A DNA stretch of 64,000 bases from Actinomyces viscosus (GTDB taxonomy: Bacteria > Actinomycetota > Actinomycetes > Actinomycetales > Actinomycetaceae): contig NZ_LR134477.1 of NCBI RefSeq assembly GCF_900637975.1, positions 62,001 through 126,000 of the forward strand. Direction: 5' to 3'. The notes under the pieces are model-generated. The model ran no database searches. It was given only the letters and a program-made list of their open reading frames with translations, and had not been told where the DNA came from. The first letter of the stretch is position 1, and each line of letters begins with the position of its first letter. Below, piece by piece: positions 29,194-37,322 of the stretch. The translations under genes and the position numbers were made by a program.

Positions 29194-30322
29194 GGTTCAT
29201 CCTCCGGGCACGGATCAGGGCAATGGTCAGGAACAGGCAGGTCATGCCCAGCAGGGCCGCGCAGCTGCGGGCGAAGGGCGTCAGGGAGTCGTAGTAGAGC
29301 AGCCCGTAGAAGCAGCGGGCCGCCTGCCACAGGGGGTTGGCCTGCGCCAGCAGCGGGACGTTGCGCTCCACACTGGTGGCCAGTGACTGGGCCGCGGGCC
29401 CGTACAGGCCGGTGAACAGCGACAGCAGGGAGCTGATCCCGGAGAGTGGACCGACGCCCAGGCGCCCGATCGTCCCCAGGGCGGCGCCGGCGGCACTGGA
29501 CATGAGGCTGCACACCCCGATCGCCACCAGGCACAGGAGCACGTGAGGGCCGAAGTCCACGCCCACCACCGTGGCCATGAAGACGAAGGCGACGAGCAGG
29601 CAGCCCAGGACGCACACCCAGGAGGCCGCGAGCGTGGCCGTGAGGACCTTCCACCGCGGCAGACCCGCCATGGTGTGCCGCGCCCCCAGTGGTGAGGTGG
29701 CCATGATGCCCTGGACCGCGACCAGCGCGACGGTCGCCCCCATGCCGCAGGCGAAGGCCAGCAGTGAGAAGTAGTACTGCGTCTCGGGCTTGACCGGGGC
29801 CGGCGTCACCGAGATCGAGCGGGTGAAGGAGCGCTCGGCCTGGAGCGCGGCCACCTGCTCCGGAGGCGTCCCGGCCTTGAGGATGACCTCGTGCTCGGCC
29901 CGCCTCTGAGTGTAGGAGTCCATGACCACCCGCAGGACCCGGGTCGTCTCGGCCTCGTTGCCCTTCTGGGTCACGTGCAGCACGGGCTCGCCGTCCTCGA
30001 CGGCCAGGTAGCCGTTGGTGTCCCCCCGCTTCGCGGCGGCCTCGGCCTCGGAGGCGGTCGGGTGGGTGACCTTGGTGATGAGGTGGGGGTCGGCGTCGTC
30101 GGAGGAGATCTGCTCGACGACGGCGTCCAGCCCGGGAGCCTCCCGGTAGGCCTCGTCCTGGACGACGCCGAAGCTCATGGGCGTGGCCTCGTAGGCCTTG
30201 TCCAGGTTGGAGAACATCGCCATGAAGATGAGGGACAGGACGACCGGGAAGCCGAGCGTCCACACGAGCAGGACCCGATCGCGCAGGAGCCGGAGCACCT
30301 GGTAGGAGAAGACGGTCAGCAT
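29180..30322 (-). CDS. ABC-2 type transporter permease (first subunit)
   Basis: This 380-residue permease has the same layout as its partner: helix 1 at about 18-40, an extracytoplasmic domain (about 45-170) containing MSFGVVQDEAYREAPGLDAVVEQI, and five C-terminal helices. It lies one base after the ATPase stop and overlaps the next permease. The two subunits are only distantly alike, so they form a heterodimer. Confidence 0.82.
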   Translation of the reverse strand: MLTVFSYQVLRLLRDRVLLVWTLGFPVVLSLIFMAMFSNLDKAYEATPMSFGVVQDEAYREAPGLDAVVEQISSDDADPHLITKVTHPTASEAEAAAKRGDTNGYLAVEDGEPVLHVTQKGNEAETTRVLRVVMDSYTQRRAEHEVILKAGTPPEQVAALQAERSFTRSISVTPAPVKPETQYYFSLLAFACGMGATVALVAVQGIMATSPLGARHTMAGLPRWKVLTATLAASWVCVLGCLLVAFVFMATVVGVDFGPHVLLCLVAIGVCSLMSSAAGAALGTIGRLGVGPLSGISSLLSLFTGLYGPAAQSLATSVERNVPLLAQANPLWQAARCFYGLLYYDSLTPFARSCAALLGMTCLFLTIALIRARRMNHEHL

Positions 30323-30323
30323 C

Positions 30324-31307
30324 TCAGGCCGCCTCGTCGCGTAGGGCCCGCCCGGTGATCTCCAGGAAGACGTCGTTGAGGGTCGGGGGCTCTGAGGTCA
30401 CACGGCCGCAGGTCACTCCCGCCTCGTCCAGCGCCCGCATGACGTCGGAGAGGTTGTGCGAACCGGAGGAGCACTCGACGGTGACCTCTCCCTCCCGATA
30501 GGTCACCGTGCGCACGTGCTCCAGGCGCCGCAGCGTCTCCAGGACCTCCTCGCCCAGGGGGACGGGGTCGACGATCCCGACCCGGATCCGCTCGCCGATG
30601 CCGATCATCGCCTTGAGCTCATCGGAGGTCCCGGCCGCCACCTGCCGGCCGGAGTCCATGATGACGATCCGGTCGCACAGCTGCTCCACCTCCTCCATGT
30701 AGTGGCTCGTGTAGATGATCGTGGCGCCGCGCTCGTTGAGCCGCTTGATGCCGTCCAGGATGGCGCTCCGGCTCTGCGGGTCGACGGCGACCGTGGGCTC
30801 GTCGAGGATGATGAGGTCGGGGCCGTGGGCGATCCCGCAGGCGATGTTGAGGCGGCGCAGCAGGCCGCCGGAGAGCTTCCTGGGCTTGAACCTCACGAAT
30901 TTCTCCAGGCCCACGAAGGCGATCGCCTCGGCCACCAGGCGGCGCCGCTCGGCGCGGTCGCGCACGTAGAGGGCGCAGAAGGCGTTGACGTTCTCCGCCA
31001 CGGTCAGCTCATCGAAGACGGCCACGTCCTGGGGCACCACGCCGATACGGCGCTTGAGCCCGTAGGCGGTGGGAGTCATTGGCTCACCGAAGACGCGGAT
31101 CGAGCCCTTGTCATAGGTGAGCAGCTGGAGGATGCAGCTGATCGTCGTCGTCTTGCCCGAGCCGTTGGGGCCGAGCAGCCCCAGCACCTGCCCGCGCGGG
31201 ATCCTCAGCGACAGCCCGTCGACCGCGACGAGCTCCCCGTAGCGCTTGACCAGGGACTCGACCTCCACGGCCTGGCCGGTGTCCCCGTCCTTGTCCTTCA
31301 CTGTCAT
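30324..31307 (-). CDS. ABC transporter ATPase (drug/antibiotic exporter type)
   Basis: This 327-residue ATPase has Walker A GPNGSGKTTT, signature LSGGLLRRLNIA, Walker B LIILDEPTVAVD and switch His in YTSHYMEEVEQLCDRI. A C-terminal domain of about 90 residues follows (QVAAGTSDELKAMIG...), as in DrrA/LnrL-type exporters. It is the first gene of a three-gene minus-strand operon and is divergent from the two-component system at 31501-33308, which probably controls it. Confidence 0.9.
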   Translation of the reverse strand: MTVKDKDGDTGQAVEVESLVKRYGELVAVDGLSLRIPRGQVLGLLGPNGSGKTTTISCILQLLTYDKGSIRVFGEPMTPTAYGLKRRIGVVPQDVAVFDELTVAENVNAFCALYVRDRAERRRLVAEAIAFVGLEKFVRFKPRKLSGGLLRRLNIACGIAHGPDLIILDEPTVAVDPQSRSAILDGIKRLNERGATIIYTSHYMEEVEQLCDRIVIMDSGRQVAAGTSDELKAMIGIGERIRVGIVDPVPLGEEVLETLRRLEHVRTVTYREGEVTVECSSGSHNLSDVMRALDEAGVTCGRVTSEPPTLNDVFLEITGRALRDEAA

Positions 31308-31500
31308 CGTGGCTCCTCTTCTCGTCCGCCGGTGTCTGCCGGCTCATGACTCCCATGCTCCTGCGGGAGCAGCCGGCTCAGAAGTGCCCGCTGTCATGAC
31401 CTGGACGGGCAGCCATGACTTCTGTCATGAGACTTGCAAGCAGGGTCACCGAAGCGGCTTGCCGGCTTCATGTGCTGCCGCGATCGTCGATAATCGAGGC
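31308..31500. promoter_or_regulatory. Divergent control region of the exporter and two-component system
   Basis: TGTCATGA occurs as a direct repeat at about 31391 and 31423, with CCATGAC between. These are candidate binding sites for the adjacent LuxR-type regulator. No -10/-35 pair is convincing. Confidence 0.4.
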
Positions 31501-32637
31501 GTGAAGGTCCTGGTCGACAAAGGCGTGATCCTGTGCGGCTGCCTCCTGCTGGCCCTGCTCGCCGGGGAGGCGGACGCGGCCGGTGTGGTCTGGCTGCTCG
31601 CGGCCGTGACCGTCGGAGCACTGAGCACGCTCACCGATCAGCACCGCTGGGTCGTCGCCGTCCCGGCCGCCTACCTCCTGCTCGGAACCCTCACGACGGC
31701 CTCCGTGCCCGGGGCCCCGCTGGTCGCCTACGCCCTGTCCCGCCTCGCCGCCGTCGGGTCCCGGAGGCAGCGGGTAGCGGCGGTCATCAGCTGTGTGCCC
31801 TTCCTGGTGGTCCTGGGAAGGCGGGCGCTGGGAGCACCCGCGGTGGCCCTGGCTCTGCTCGTCTGCGCGCTCGCGGCCCTCCTGGCGCTGCGCACCGCAC
31901 AGGAGGAGGAGACGCGCAGGAGCCTGCACACCGTGCGAGACGACCTGCGTGAGAAGGTCCTGACCCTGCAGGACACGAACGCCCAGCTGCTCCAGGCCCA
32001 GGACCACGAGCTGCGCGCCGCCGCCCTGTCCGAGCGCACCAGGATCGCCCGGGAGATCCACGACGGCGTCGGGCACCTGCTCACCCGCCTCCTGCTGCAG
32101 GTCAAGGCCCTGCAGGTCACCCACCGGGGCGAGCCGGGCGTCGTCGCCGACCTCGCCTCCCTGGATGCGGGCCTCGATGAGGCCCTGGCCTCCATGCGCC
32201 GCTCCGTCCACGCCCTGTCCGACGAGGGCGAGGAGCTGGCCACCTCCCTCAACCTGCTGGGCTCACGGTGCGGCATTGACGCCGTGAGCATCGACTGCTC
32301 CACCGACGTCGAGCCGCCGCCGGCCGTGGCGCGCTGCGTCGTCGCCGTCGTGCGCGAGGCCCTCACCAACGCCGCCCGCCACGGTCGGGCCCGCTCGGCC
32401 CGCGTGACGGTCACCGACTACCCTGCGTTCTGGCAGGTCACGGTCGACAATGACGGCATCGTCCCCGCCGAGGGTGAGCCGGCCGTCGATGGTGGCGCGA
32501 GCTCGGGCATGGGCCTGCGCTCCATGACCGAGCGGGTCGAGGCCCTGGGCGGCAGGGTCCGGATCACGCCGCGGCCGCGGTTCACGGTCTTCGCCACGAT
32601 CCCCAGGAACCAGGCAGACAGGGAAGGAACATCATGA
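31501..32637 (+). CDS. Sensor histidine kinase, NarL-partner type (HisKA_3)
   Basis: This 378-residue membrane kinase has about six short helices (1-140), a coiled-coil linker, the phosphoacceptor motif RIAREIHDGVGHLLTRLL, and an ATPase domain with VVREALTNAARHG (N-box) and SGMGLRSMTERVEALGG (G-box). The GTG at 31501 is chosen because membrane helix 1 starts at once and upstream sequence is not conserved-looking. ATGA overlap couples it to the regulator. Its setting opposite an ABC-2 exporter resembles the LnrJK-LnrLMN drug-sensing arrangement. Confidence 0.88.
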   Translation: MKVLVDKGVILCGCLLLALLAGEADAAGVVWLLAAVTVGALSTLTDQHRWVVAVPAAYLLLGTLTTASVPGAPLVAYALSRLAAVGSRRQRVAAVISCVPFLVVLGRRALGAPAVALALLVCALAALLALRTAQEEETRRSLHTVRDDLREKVLTLQDTNAQLLQAQDHELRAAALSERTRIAREIHDGVGHLLTRLLLQVKALQVTHRGEPGVVADLASLDAGLDEALASMRRSVHALSDEGEELATSLNLLGSRCGIDAVSIDCSTDVEPPPAVARCVVAVVREALTNAARHGRARSARVTVTDYPAFWQVTVDNDGIVPAEGEPAVDGGASSGMGLRSMTERVEALGGRVRITPRPRFTVFATIPRNQADREGTS

Positions 32638-33308
32638 AGGTCCTCATCGTCGACGACGACGCCCTCGTCGCCCAGTCCCTGTCCACGATCCTGTCGGTCG
32701 AGGACGACGTCGACGTCGTCGGCCTGGGCGGCTCGGGGCCGGAGGCCATCGAGCGGTACCGGGAGCTGGACCCCGACATCCTCCTCATGGACATCCAGAT
32801 GCCCGGAGGCGACGGGCTCAGCGCGGCCGAGCAGATCCTGGCCGAGGACGCAGGAGCGCGCATCGTCTTCCTCACCACCTTCTCCGACGAGGAGTACATC
32901 GTGCGGGCCCTCAAGATGGGGTCGCGCGGCTACCTCATCAAGCAGGACGTCGCCCAGGTGGCCCCGGCGCTGCGCTCGGTCATGGCCGGGGTGTGCGTGC
33001 TGGAGGGGGAGGTGCTTGAGCGCAGCGCCACCATGGGGCTGAGCGCCCGGTCGAGTCAGCAGGGTCAGGAGCAGCCGGGTGGTAGCCGTGGGAACCTGCG
33101 GAGGACCGCCTTCGCGGCCCTGACCGACCGCGAGTACGAGGTGGTCGAGGCCGTGGCCGAGGGGCTGGACAACGCCGAGACGGCGGCGCGGCTGTTCATG
33201 AGCGAGGGCACGGTGCGCAACCACATCAGCTCGATCCTGGCCAAGCTGGGCCTGCGCAACCGCACCCAGGTCGCGGTCATGTACTACCGCTCCGCCCAGG
33301 CCGGGTAG
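32634..33308 (+). CDS. Response regulator, NarL/LuxR family
   Basis: This 224-residue protein has a receiver domain (acidic pair VDDD at 6-9, phosphoacceptor Asp in DILLMDIQMPGGDG, Lys in GYLIKQ) and a C-terminal LuxR helix-turn-helix (LTDREYEVVEAVAEGLDNAETAARLFMSEGTVRNHISSILAKLGLRNRTQVAV). It is the partner of the preceding kinase and the likely activator of the divergent exporter operon. Confidence 0.92.
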   Translation: MKVLIVDDDALVAQSLSTILSVEDDVDVVGLGGSGPEAIERYRELDPDILLMDIQMPGGDGLSAAEQILAEDAGARIVFLTTFSDEEYIVRALKMGSRGYLIKQDVAQVAPALRSVMAGVCVLEGEVLERSATMGLSARSSQQGQEQPGGSRGNLRRTAFAALTDREYEVVEAVAEGLDNAETAARLFMSEGTVRNHISSILAKLGLRNRTQVAVMYYRSAQAG

Positions 33309-33388
33309 AGGGGCCCGTTGACGTATCGGCGTCGCCGTGTCTCATTGTGATACTTCGTGTTACCCTCACCTGGAGGGAGGAGGACGCG

Positions 33389-33670
33389 ATGTCGACTGCT
33401 ATGGAGAATCTCAACGTCAAGATCGACGCCGAGGACAAGCGCCTGTTCGTTGAGCTCGCTCATCGGATGGGGACGACCCCCTCCAACGCCGTACGTATGT
33501 TCGTGCGTGCGTTCAATGACTTCCAGGGCTTCCCCTTCGACACCTCTCGCCCTTACGGCATGAGTGCTGAGGCGCGCCGTGCCTACGAAGAGGCCGACGC
33601 GGCTATCGCCGCAGGTACCGCCAAGCGCTATCGCAGTGTTGCTGACCTGCGCAAAGACCTGGATCTGTGA
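33389..33670 (+). CDS. RelB/DinJ-family antitoxin
   Basis: This 93-residue protein has a ribbon-helix-helix N-terminus (MENLNVKIDAEDKRLFVELAHRMGTTPSNAVRMFVRAF) and a toxin-wrapping C-terminus (YEEADAAIAAGTAKRYRSVADLRKDLD). GGAGGGAGGAGG precedes the ATG at 33389. It overlaps the following YafQ-like toxin remnant by one base, the usual antitoxin-toxin arrangement. Confidence 0.85.
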   Translation: MSTAMENLNVKIDAEDKRLFVELAHRMGTTPSNAVRMFVRAFNDFQGFPFDTSRPYGMSAEARRAYEEADAAIAAGTAKRYRSVADLRKDLDL

Positions 33671-33891
33671 TGCTCGAGATCGTCATCTCGAACAAGTGCA
33701 AGAAGGACCTTAAGCGAGCGAAGAAGCGTGGTCTTGACCTGAGTGCATTCTTCGCCGTCGTTGAGATGCTTCAGCGCCAGGAGACGTTGCCCGCCCGCTA
33801 CCGTGACCATGCGCTCACGGCGGACCGACCTTGTAGGCAAGCCCGGGATGGTCACAGGTTCTCGGCGAAGAAGGGCCCGACGATTCGCTGA
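33670..33891 (+). pseudogene. YafQ-family toxin, C-terminally truncated
   Basis: The first 50 residues (LEIVISNKCKKDLKRAKKRGLDLSAFFAVVEMLQRQETLPARYRDHALT) are a clear YafQ/RelE-type mRNA interferase start. After DHALT the sequence changes to RPCRQARDGHRFSAKKGPTIR, whereas the family continues with about 40 residues that carry most of the active-site residues. The sequence then runs into the 3' end of the convergent flavodoxin-fold gene, so a deletion or recombination junction near 33825 is likely. The product should be inactive. Confidence 0.72.
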
Positions 33892-34321
33892 CGCAGGGCC
33901 GGGATGCTGTGGGCGCCGTCGGCGATGCCGAGCAGCGGCATCCGGTATACGTCAGTGAGCCGTTCGATCGTCGTGTGCATGACCTCGGTGACGGCCGGGC
34001 CGGGCCCGGAGCCCTGGAAGAAGAAGGCCAGGGGAGTCCCGGCGATATGCTCGGCGGGCTCGTCGTTCATCCGCTCGATGAGGGTCTTGAGGGCACCGGT
34101 CATGCCGTGCCAGTAGACCGGAGTGCCCCACACGAGCACGTCCGCCGCGCACACGCGCTCCCAGACCCGGGGCCACTGATCCCGGGCAGCGATGAGCCGC
34201 GAGAGTGGATGGCGTAGTCGATGAGGTGGAGCGTCTCGTAGCCGGTTCCTGCCAGAAGCCTGTCTGCCATGGCGGTCGTGTTGCCGTCGCGCTTGGAGGA
34301 GGCGTTGACGAACAGAATCAT
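33852..34321 (-). pseudogene. Flavodoxin-fold NAD(P)H oxidoreductase, frameshifted
   Basis: From the minus-strand ATG at 34321 one frame reads ILFVNASSKRDGNTTAMADRLLAGTGYETLHLIDYAIHS, a flavin-reductase N-terminus with the phosphate loop SSKRDGNT. Near 34195-34205 the homology moves to another frame (DQWPRVWERVCAADVLVWGTPVYWHGMTGALKTLIERM... to the C-terminus at 33852). Neither frame alone covers the protein. It was probably an FMN-dependent NADPH reductase. Confidence 0.7.
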
Positions 34322-34559
34322 GAGTGTCCTTTCGACGCAGCCGGGCCAAGGGCAACGGTAGCCGCTGCCCCTCAAGCGACGAGTTCGACCGGTGTTCTGT
34401 ACAGGCGTCTCCTGCCAAGCCAGCGGCGGGGGATGACTCTCCCTGGTTCTGCAGATTCCTCACTTCGAGTCCTGCAAACTCCTCACTACAGCACCTGCAA
34501 ATTCCCTACTAGCTGTATGAGGTCATGAGGTTGTCGTCGTAGGGTGTGGGGGCAGCCGC

Positions 34560-34826
34560 ATGAGTCACCGCGGCAGTGAGCCGGCAGCGATGACGAAGGC
34601 GAGGAGCGACGTCGCCCGCCGAATCCGCGCCCTGCGTGTGGACACTGTGGCCCCGGCGCCGCTGTGGCGCCTGACCGCCCTCATGACGGAGCGGTTCCCC
34701 GGACAGGTGCTGACCTCTCAGATGCTCACCGACTCCGAGGTGGAGGCCGGGGTCGTCGACGGCGATCTCGACCTGGGCATCAGCCTGCGGCCGCTGCCGA
34801 TTTTGCTTTCGGACGGCGAGCGTTGA
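34560..34826 (+). pseudogene. Possible LysR effector-domain fragment
   Basis: The segment LWRLTALMTERFPGQVLTSQMLTDSEVEAGVVDGDLDLGIS resembles the start of a LysR-type ligand-binding domain. There is no helix-turn-helix before it and the rest of the domain is missing. It lies within a run of decayed genes. Identification is by eye and weak. Confidence 0.35.
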
Positions 34827-34933
34827 GGCCCAGTGATATCGGCGCAACAACATGTTGCTCGACGCCGGGGTCGGGCCGTGGTTTCCTGATGAAGATGGCT
34901 GTGCAGAGGGCCACGAAAAAGAAAGGGATCAGC

Positions 34934-35386
34934 ATGAGTATCGGAGAGGTCATTAGCGCAGCCCGGGAGGCTCAAGGGATGACTCAGAGCGACCTGGCGG
35001 GCAAGGTCCTTGTCACCCGCCAAGCCGTCTCGAGGTGGGAGACCGGAGTCACGACTCCGGGCGTCGACATGTGCAAGCTCCTCGCCGGTGCGCTCGATGT
35101 TCCGGTCACACGGCTTCTGGAGATGCCTCCGGAGCCGTGCTGTCAGAGCTGCGCTCTCCCCTTGGGTAAGGATGCGGATTATGGCGCCGAGTCCGATGGC
35201 ACGAAGTCGGAGGAGTACTGCACCTGGTGCTATCCGGACGGGTCCTTCGCCGGAGAGGAGTCGCTCGATGCCTTCATTGAGCACACTGCCCCTTATGTGG
35301 CTGAGGGGATCGGCATCTCTCAGGACGAAGCCGTCTCCTACCTGGCTGTCGTCCTACCAACCCTCAAGCGGTGGGCTCCCCGGTGA
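34934..35386 (+). CDS. XRE-type regulator with C-terminal zinc ribbon
   Basis: This 150-residue protein has an N-terminal HTH_3 domain (IGEVISAAREAQGMTQSDLAGKVLVTRQAVSRWETGVTTPGVDMCKLLAGALDV) followed from about residue 65 by CCQSCALPLGKDADYGAESDGTKSEEYCTWCYPDGSF, the four-Cys pattern of the Putative zinc ribbon domain (PF12674-like), and a short helical tail. AAAGGGATCAGC precedes the ATG. It appears intact among decayed neighbours. Target unknown. Confidence 0.8.
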   Translation: MSIGEVISAAREAQGMTQSDLAGKVLVTRQAVSRWETGVTTPGVDMCKLLAGALDVPVTRLLEMPPEPCCQSCALPLGKDADYGAESDGTKSEEYCTWCYPDGSFAGEESLDAFIEHTAPYVAEGIGISQDEAVSYLAVVLPTLKRWAPR

Positions 35387-36066
35387 CGGGACGGGCGAGA
35401 TCGCGGCGAGCTGTTCGGCAGTCAGTGGTGATGGGTGCCGGTCGTCCCTGGGGCGTGTTGCGGGAGTCTGTGACGAGCTGAGTACCTTGGTGCGGCCCTT
35501 CAGTCGCTGATCGGGGTGTTGCGCTCAGGTGATATGTCGCCATCTGAGGTGTATGTCCCGAAACCGCAGGAGCTGAGCCGTGGTCAGGTTGAGCTGGGCT
35601 TGATCCGTGCCGGCTCAGATGGCTGGATGTGAGCAGGCGTCACATCGCCACGGCGTCCTCACCGAAACCCCTGCTGAGGATAGAAACGTCGACGGGTATC
35701 TGGGTTGATCGTTGGTTCCCGGAGAAGTTGTGAAGGTGGCGTGCGGTGGGACTCGCATGCTGAATGTGTCCGTCTGGGACGACTTTGACTGAACGGTTCA
35801 GGTGGCGTGTTTGCGTTTGCGCAGGTCAGAGCCTTTTCGGCTCGGAGGTGAGAGCAGACCGGGTCTCAAAGTCGTCCCTGGTGGACACCAGCCGCCTTAC
35901 CGAGGCCGTAACGGGCCGCTGTTCCTACTGGCAACCACCACGACAGGCTCCGCGAGTAAGCCTCATGCTCTCAGTCGGCAGTTAGGTCAGCGGTGGCTCG
36001 TAGGCCATCTGGTCTCCCTTGTGCGTGCTCGGTCCATCTGACATCGTCGCACGTCCCGTGTGACGG
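35387..36066. other. Gene-free region
   Basis: No frame here shows codon bias or recognisable motifs, although short open frames exist. The notable content is the 13-bp inverted repeat pair at 35776-35878. It is likely eroded DNA next to the pseudogene cluster. Confidence 0.55.
35776..35878. repeat. 103-bp segment bounded by 13-bp inverted repeats
   Basis: GGGACGACTTTGA (35776-35788) recurs inverted as TCAAAGTCGTCCC (35866-35878), a perfect match. The interior has no gene. Size and layout resemble the element at 10047-10166, but the arm sequences differ. Confidence 0.6.
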
Positions 36067-36104
36067 CGATTACCGCCATACTTTACCGCCAGTGGCGGTA
36101 ATCG
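36067..36104 (-). terminator. Terminator hairpin of the esterase gene
   Basis: CGATTACCGCCA and TGGCGGTAATCG pair perfectly over 12 bp, starting 8 bp after the minus-strand stop at 36112. A third ACCGCCA lies in the loop and could form an alternative stem. Confidence 0.6.
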
Positions 36105-36111
36105 AGCGCGG

Positions 36112-37134
36112 TCAGGCCAGCTCCCCGGTGATGAGGCGGGCCAGGTCGCGGCGGGCCCGGTGGCCCTCGGGGGTGGGGAACATCGGGTAGACGTGGTTGA
36201 GGCTCTCGCCGACGTGCAGCGTCGAGTCGACCCCGGCCTCCAGGAGCTTGGCGTGGAAGAGCGCGTTGTCCGGCAGGAAGATCTCCCGGGTCCCCACGAA
36301 GGTCGTCACCTTCCGCAGGCCCGACAGCTCACCGTAGATGGGGGAGAGGTGCCAGTCCGTCAACGGGGTCTCGCCTGCCCAGGACCGGCCGATCTCGGCG
36401 AGGGGCTCAGGCGCCATGAGCGGGTCGGCGTCGACGTAGTCGGAGATATCCGGGTTGGCGTTGGTGATGTCGACCCAGGGTGAGATAAGCGCGAGCTCGT
36501 CGGGCTGGGCGTCGCCGGCCTCGGCCAGGGACAGGGCGATGACCGCCGCCAGGCCCCCACCGGCGCTGTCACCCATGAGGATGATCCGCTTGCCCGGGTT
36601 CTCGGCGACCGTGCGCCGGTAGAGGTCCAGCACCAGCCGGTGCGCCTCCTTCCACGTGTGGTGGGGCGTCAGCGGGTAGAGCGGCATGATGAACTCCGCC
36701 CCCGTCCTGCGGGCGAGATGGTCCACGAGCCAGGCGTGCGCCGAGGCCGCCGTCTGGATGTACCCACCGCCGTGGAGGTAGATGACGATCGTGTTCGACG
36801 GCGTGCGCCCACGGACGTAGTAGACGGGCATCCCCTCGTCCTCGCGCCGCTGAAGGTCGTAGAAGATGCGGCCCCAGGCGGGGAAGGCGACGGCGCGGCG
36901 GGGCTCGGGACGGCTGGCCAGGCGAGCGATCCGGTTAGTGATCGACATGTGGGTGTACGCCATCTTGACCGGCCGGGTGCCGTACTCCGCGAGGGTCGCC
37001 GCGGCCGAGCGCCGGTAGCGTTTGCGCGAGTAGGCGCTGAAGGCTCCCAGCGCCAGGCTCGTGCCCGCGATGCCGAGGGCGGTCTTCAGGGTCGTGCTCC
37101 GACCGGTCTTCCGGGACTTGCGGCTCATCATCAT
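36112..37134 (-). CDS. Alpha/beta hydrolase, hormone-sensitive-lipase family esterase
   Basis: This 340-residue protein has an N-terminal hydrophobic anchor (about 15-35), the oxyanion-hole motif LHGGGYIQ, the nucleophile in LMGDSAGGGLAAV, and a late His in SLNHVYPMFP. The usual catalytic Asp position reads VGTREIFLPDN, so Glu or the nearby Asp may serve. It probably hydrolyses short acyl esters at the inner face of the membrane. It is divergent from the GH3 gene. Confidence 0.8.
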   Translation of the reverse strand: MMMSRKSRKTGRSTTLKTALGIAGTSLALGAFSAYSRKRYRRSAAATLAEYGTRPVKMAYTHMSITNRIARLASRPEPRRAVAFPAWGRIFYDLQRREDEGMPVYYVRGRTPSNTIVIYLHGGGYIQTAASAHAWLVDHLARRTGAEFIMPLYPLTPHHTWKEAHRLVLDLYRRTVAENPGKRIILMGDSAGGGLAAVIALSLAEAGDAQPDELALISPWVDITNANPDISDYVDADPLMAPEPLAEIGRSWAGETPLTDWHLSPIYGELSGLRKVTTFVGTREIFLPDNALFHAKLLEAGVDSTLHVGESLNHVYPMFPTPEGHRARRDLARLITGELA

Positions 37135-37322
37135 TCCTCCACGTCACCGGGCGCCGGACGTCGTGTAGCAACGCCTCCGAATCCGGTGCCCTCGGCGTCT
37201 ATCGTAGGTCGTGGAGCCCCGCGATGACGGGGCAGACCCTGCCCTTCCGCTCAGTGCGGAGAGGCATACCCGGATCCCCAGCCTCGCCTCCGGCGCCAGC
37301 CCTGACAAGGAGACAATGCGGC

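Noticed and set aside
35764..36041. Short open frames in the gene-free region.
   Set aside because: No ribosome site, no codon bias and no recognisable motif; they overlap each other in two frames.
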